64,000 bases of DNA from Alphaproteobacteria bacterium (GTDB taxonomy: Bacteria > Pseudomonadota > Alphaproteobacteria > UBA9219): NCBI GenBank assembly GCA_009779745.1, contig WRDR01000001.1, positions 149,495 to 213,494 on the forward strand. Reading direction: 5' to 3'. The notes beneath the pieces are model-generated. The model saw only the letters and a program-made list of their open reading frames with translations. It was not told where the DNA came from and searched no databases. This document shows, piece by piece, positions 63,857-64,000 of this stretch. The translations under genes and the position numbers were made by a program. The number at the start of each line of letters is the position of its first letter. The first letter of the stretch is position 1.

Positions 63857-64000
63857 AAAAGAAAGAAGAATACGTTCTAAATATAGGGGTTTGGAAGTTT
63901 TGAGAATAGTGATTCGTTTATTGGTCTCAGCGGCATCTCAGGCATGCGATCATAATATCGTTTTAGCTCAACATTATAATACAGATGTCTCAACTTATCC
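63857..64000. other. Right edge of the window
   Basis: No complete gene is visible. Confidence 0.3.

Overview
The window reads as part of a chromosome from an AT-leaning alphaproteobacterium, probably uncultured and possibly gut-associated. Support comes from the fusA-tuf-S10-spc gene order, a gene-transfer-agent-like TerS/TerL/portal block, a TrxR-like ferredoxin-NADP reductase next to an adrenodoxin-type ferredoxin, and a small DUF6898-like protein. The class assignment is inference from gene content; no 16S rRNA gene is present. Translation uses the standard bacterial code, with TGA as a functional stop in several genes.

Layout. (1) 1-11.4 kb: the end of fusA, then tuf and an almost unbroken ribosomal protein operon from rpsJ to rplO. 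It lacks rpmD between rpsE and rplO and is interrupted where secY would normally follow. (2) 11.4-18.2 kb: yidD and yidC (divergent), tRNA-Cys, a PiT phosphate transporter with its DUF47 partner, purE, a degenerate GGDEF protein, a DUF5665 protein and a radical SAM enzyme carrying an 11-C tract. (3) 18.27-31.16 kb: a 12.9-kb integrative mobilizable element in a tRNA-Glu(UUC) gene, bounded by 50-bp direct repeats. It carries a tyrosine integrase, a DUF4143 ATPase, unknown proteins, four small secreted proteins, a GNAT enzyme, an XRE regulator, MobC, a relaxase and an AlpA-like putative excisionase. (4) 31.3-37.9 kb: a crotonase, the FNR/ferredoxin pair, and a collapsed GTA-like phage block whose portal gene is fused to a tail-like segment. 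(5) 37.8-55.1 kb: a surface protein with a 13-C tract, then housekeeping genes (glyA, xseB, ispA, a response regulator, uvrB, anmK, tyrS, a glycosyltransferase, pmbA, ispH, a rubrerythrin, aqpZ, an epimerase, lysA). (6) 55.2-61.6 kb: an accessory region with an APH-like kinase, a GNAT enzyme, a methyltransferase, an adhesin/racemase chimera, gene scraps, a Fic protein and an orphan AbiEi-type antitoxin. (7) 61.9-64 kb: murE and a decayed integrase.

The accessory regions share scraps. A Fic C-terminal tail occurs at 27.05 and 59.39 kb, and a fragment of the island XRE gene recurs at 58.9 kb. These show repeated exchange and decay between the mobile element and the 55-61 kb region. The least explained material is the secreted-protein cluster in the island and the possibly phase-variable surface protein at 37.8 kb.
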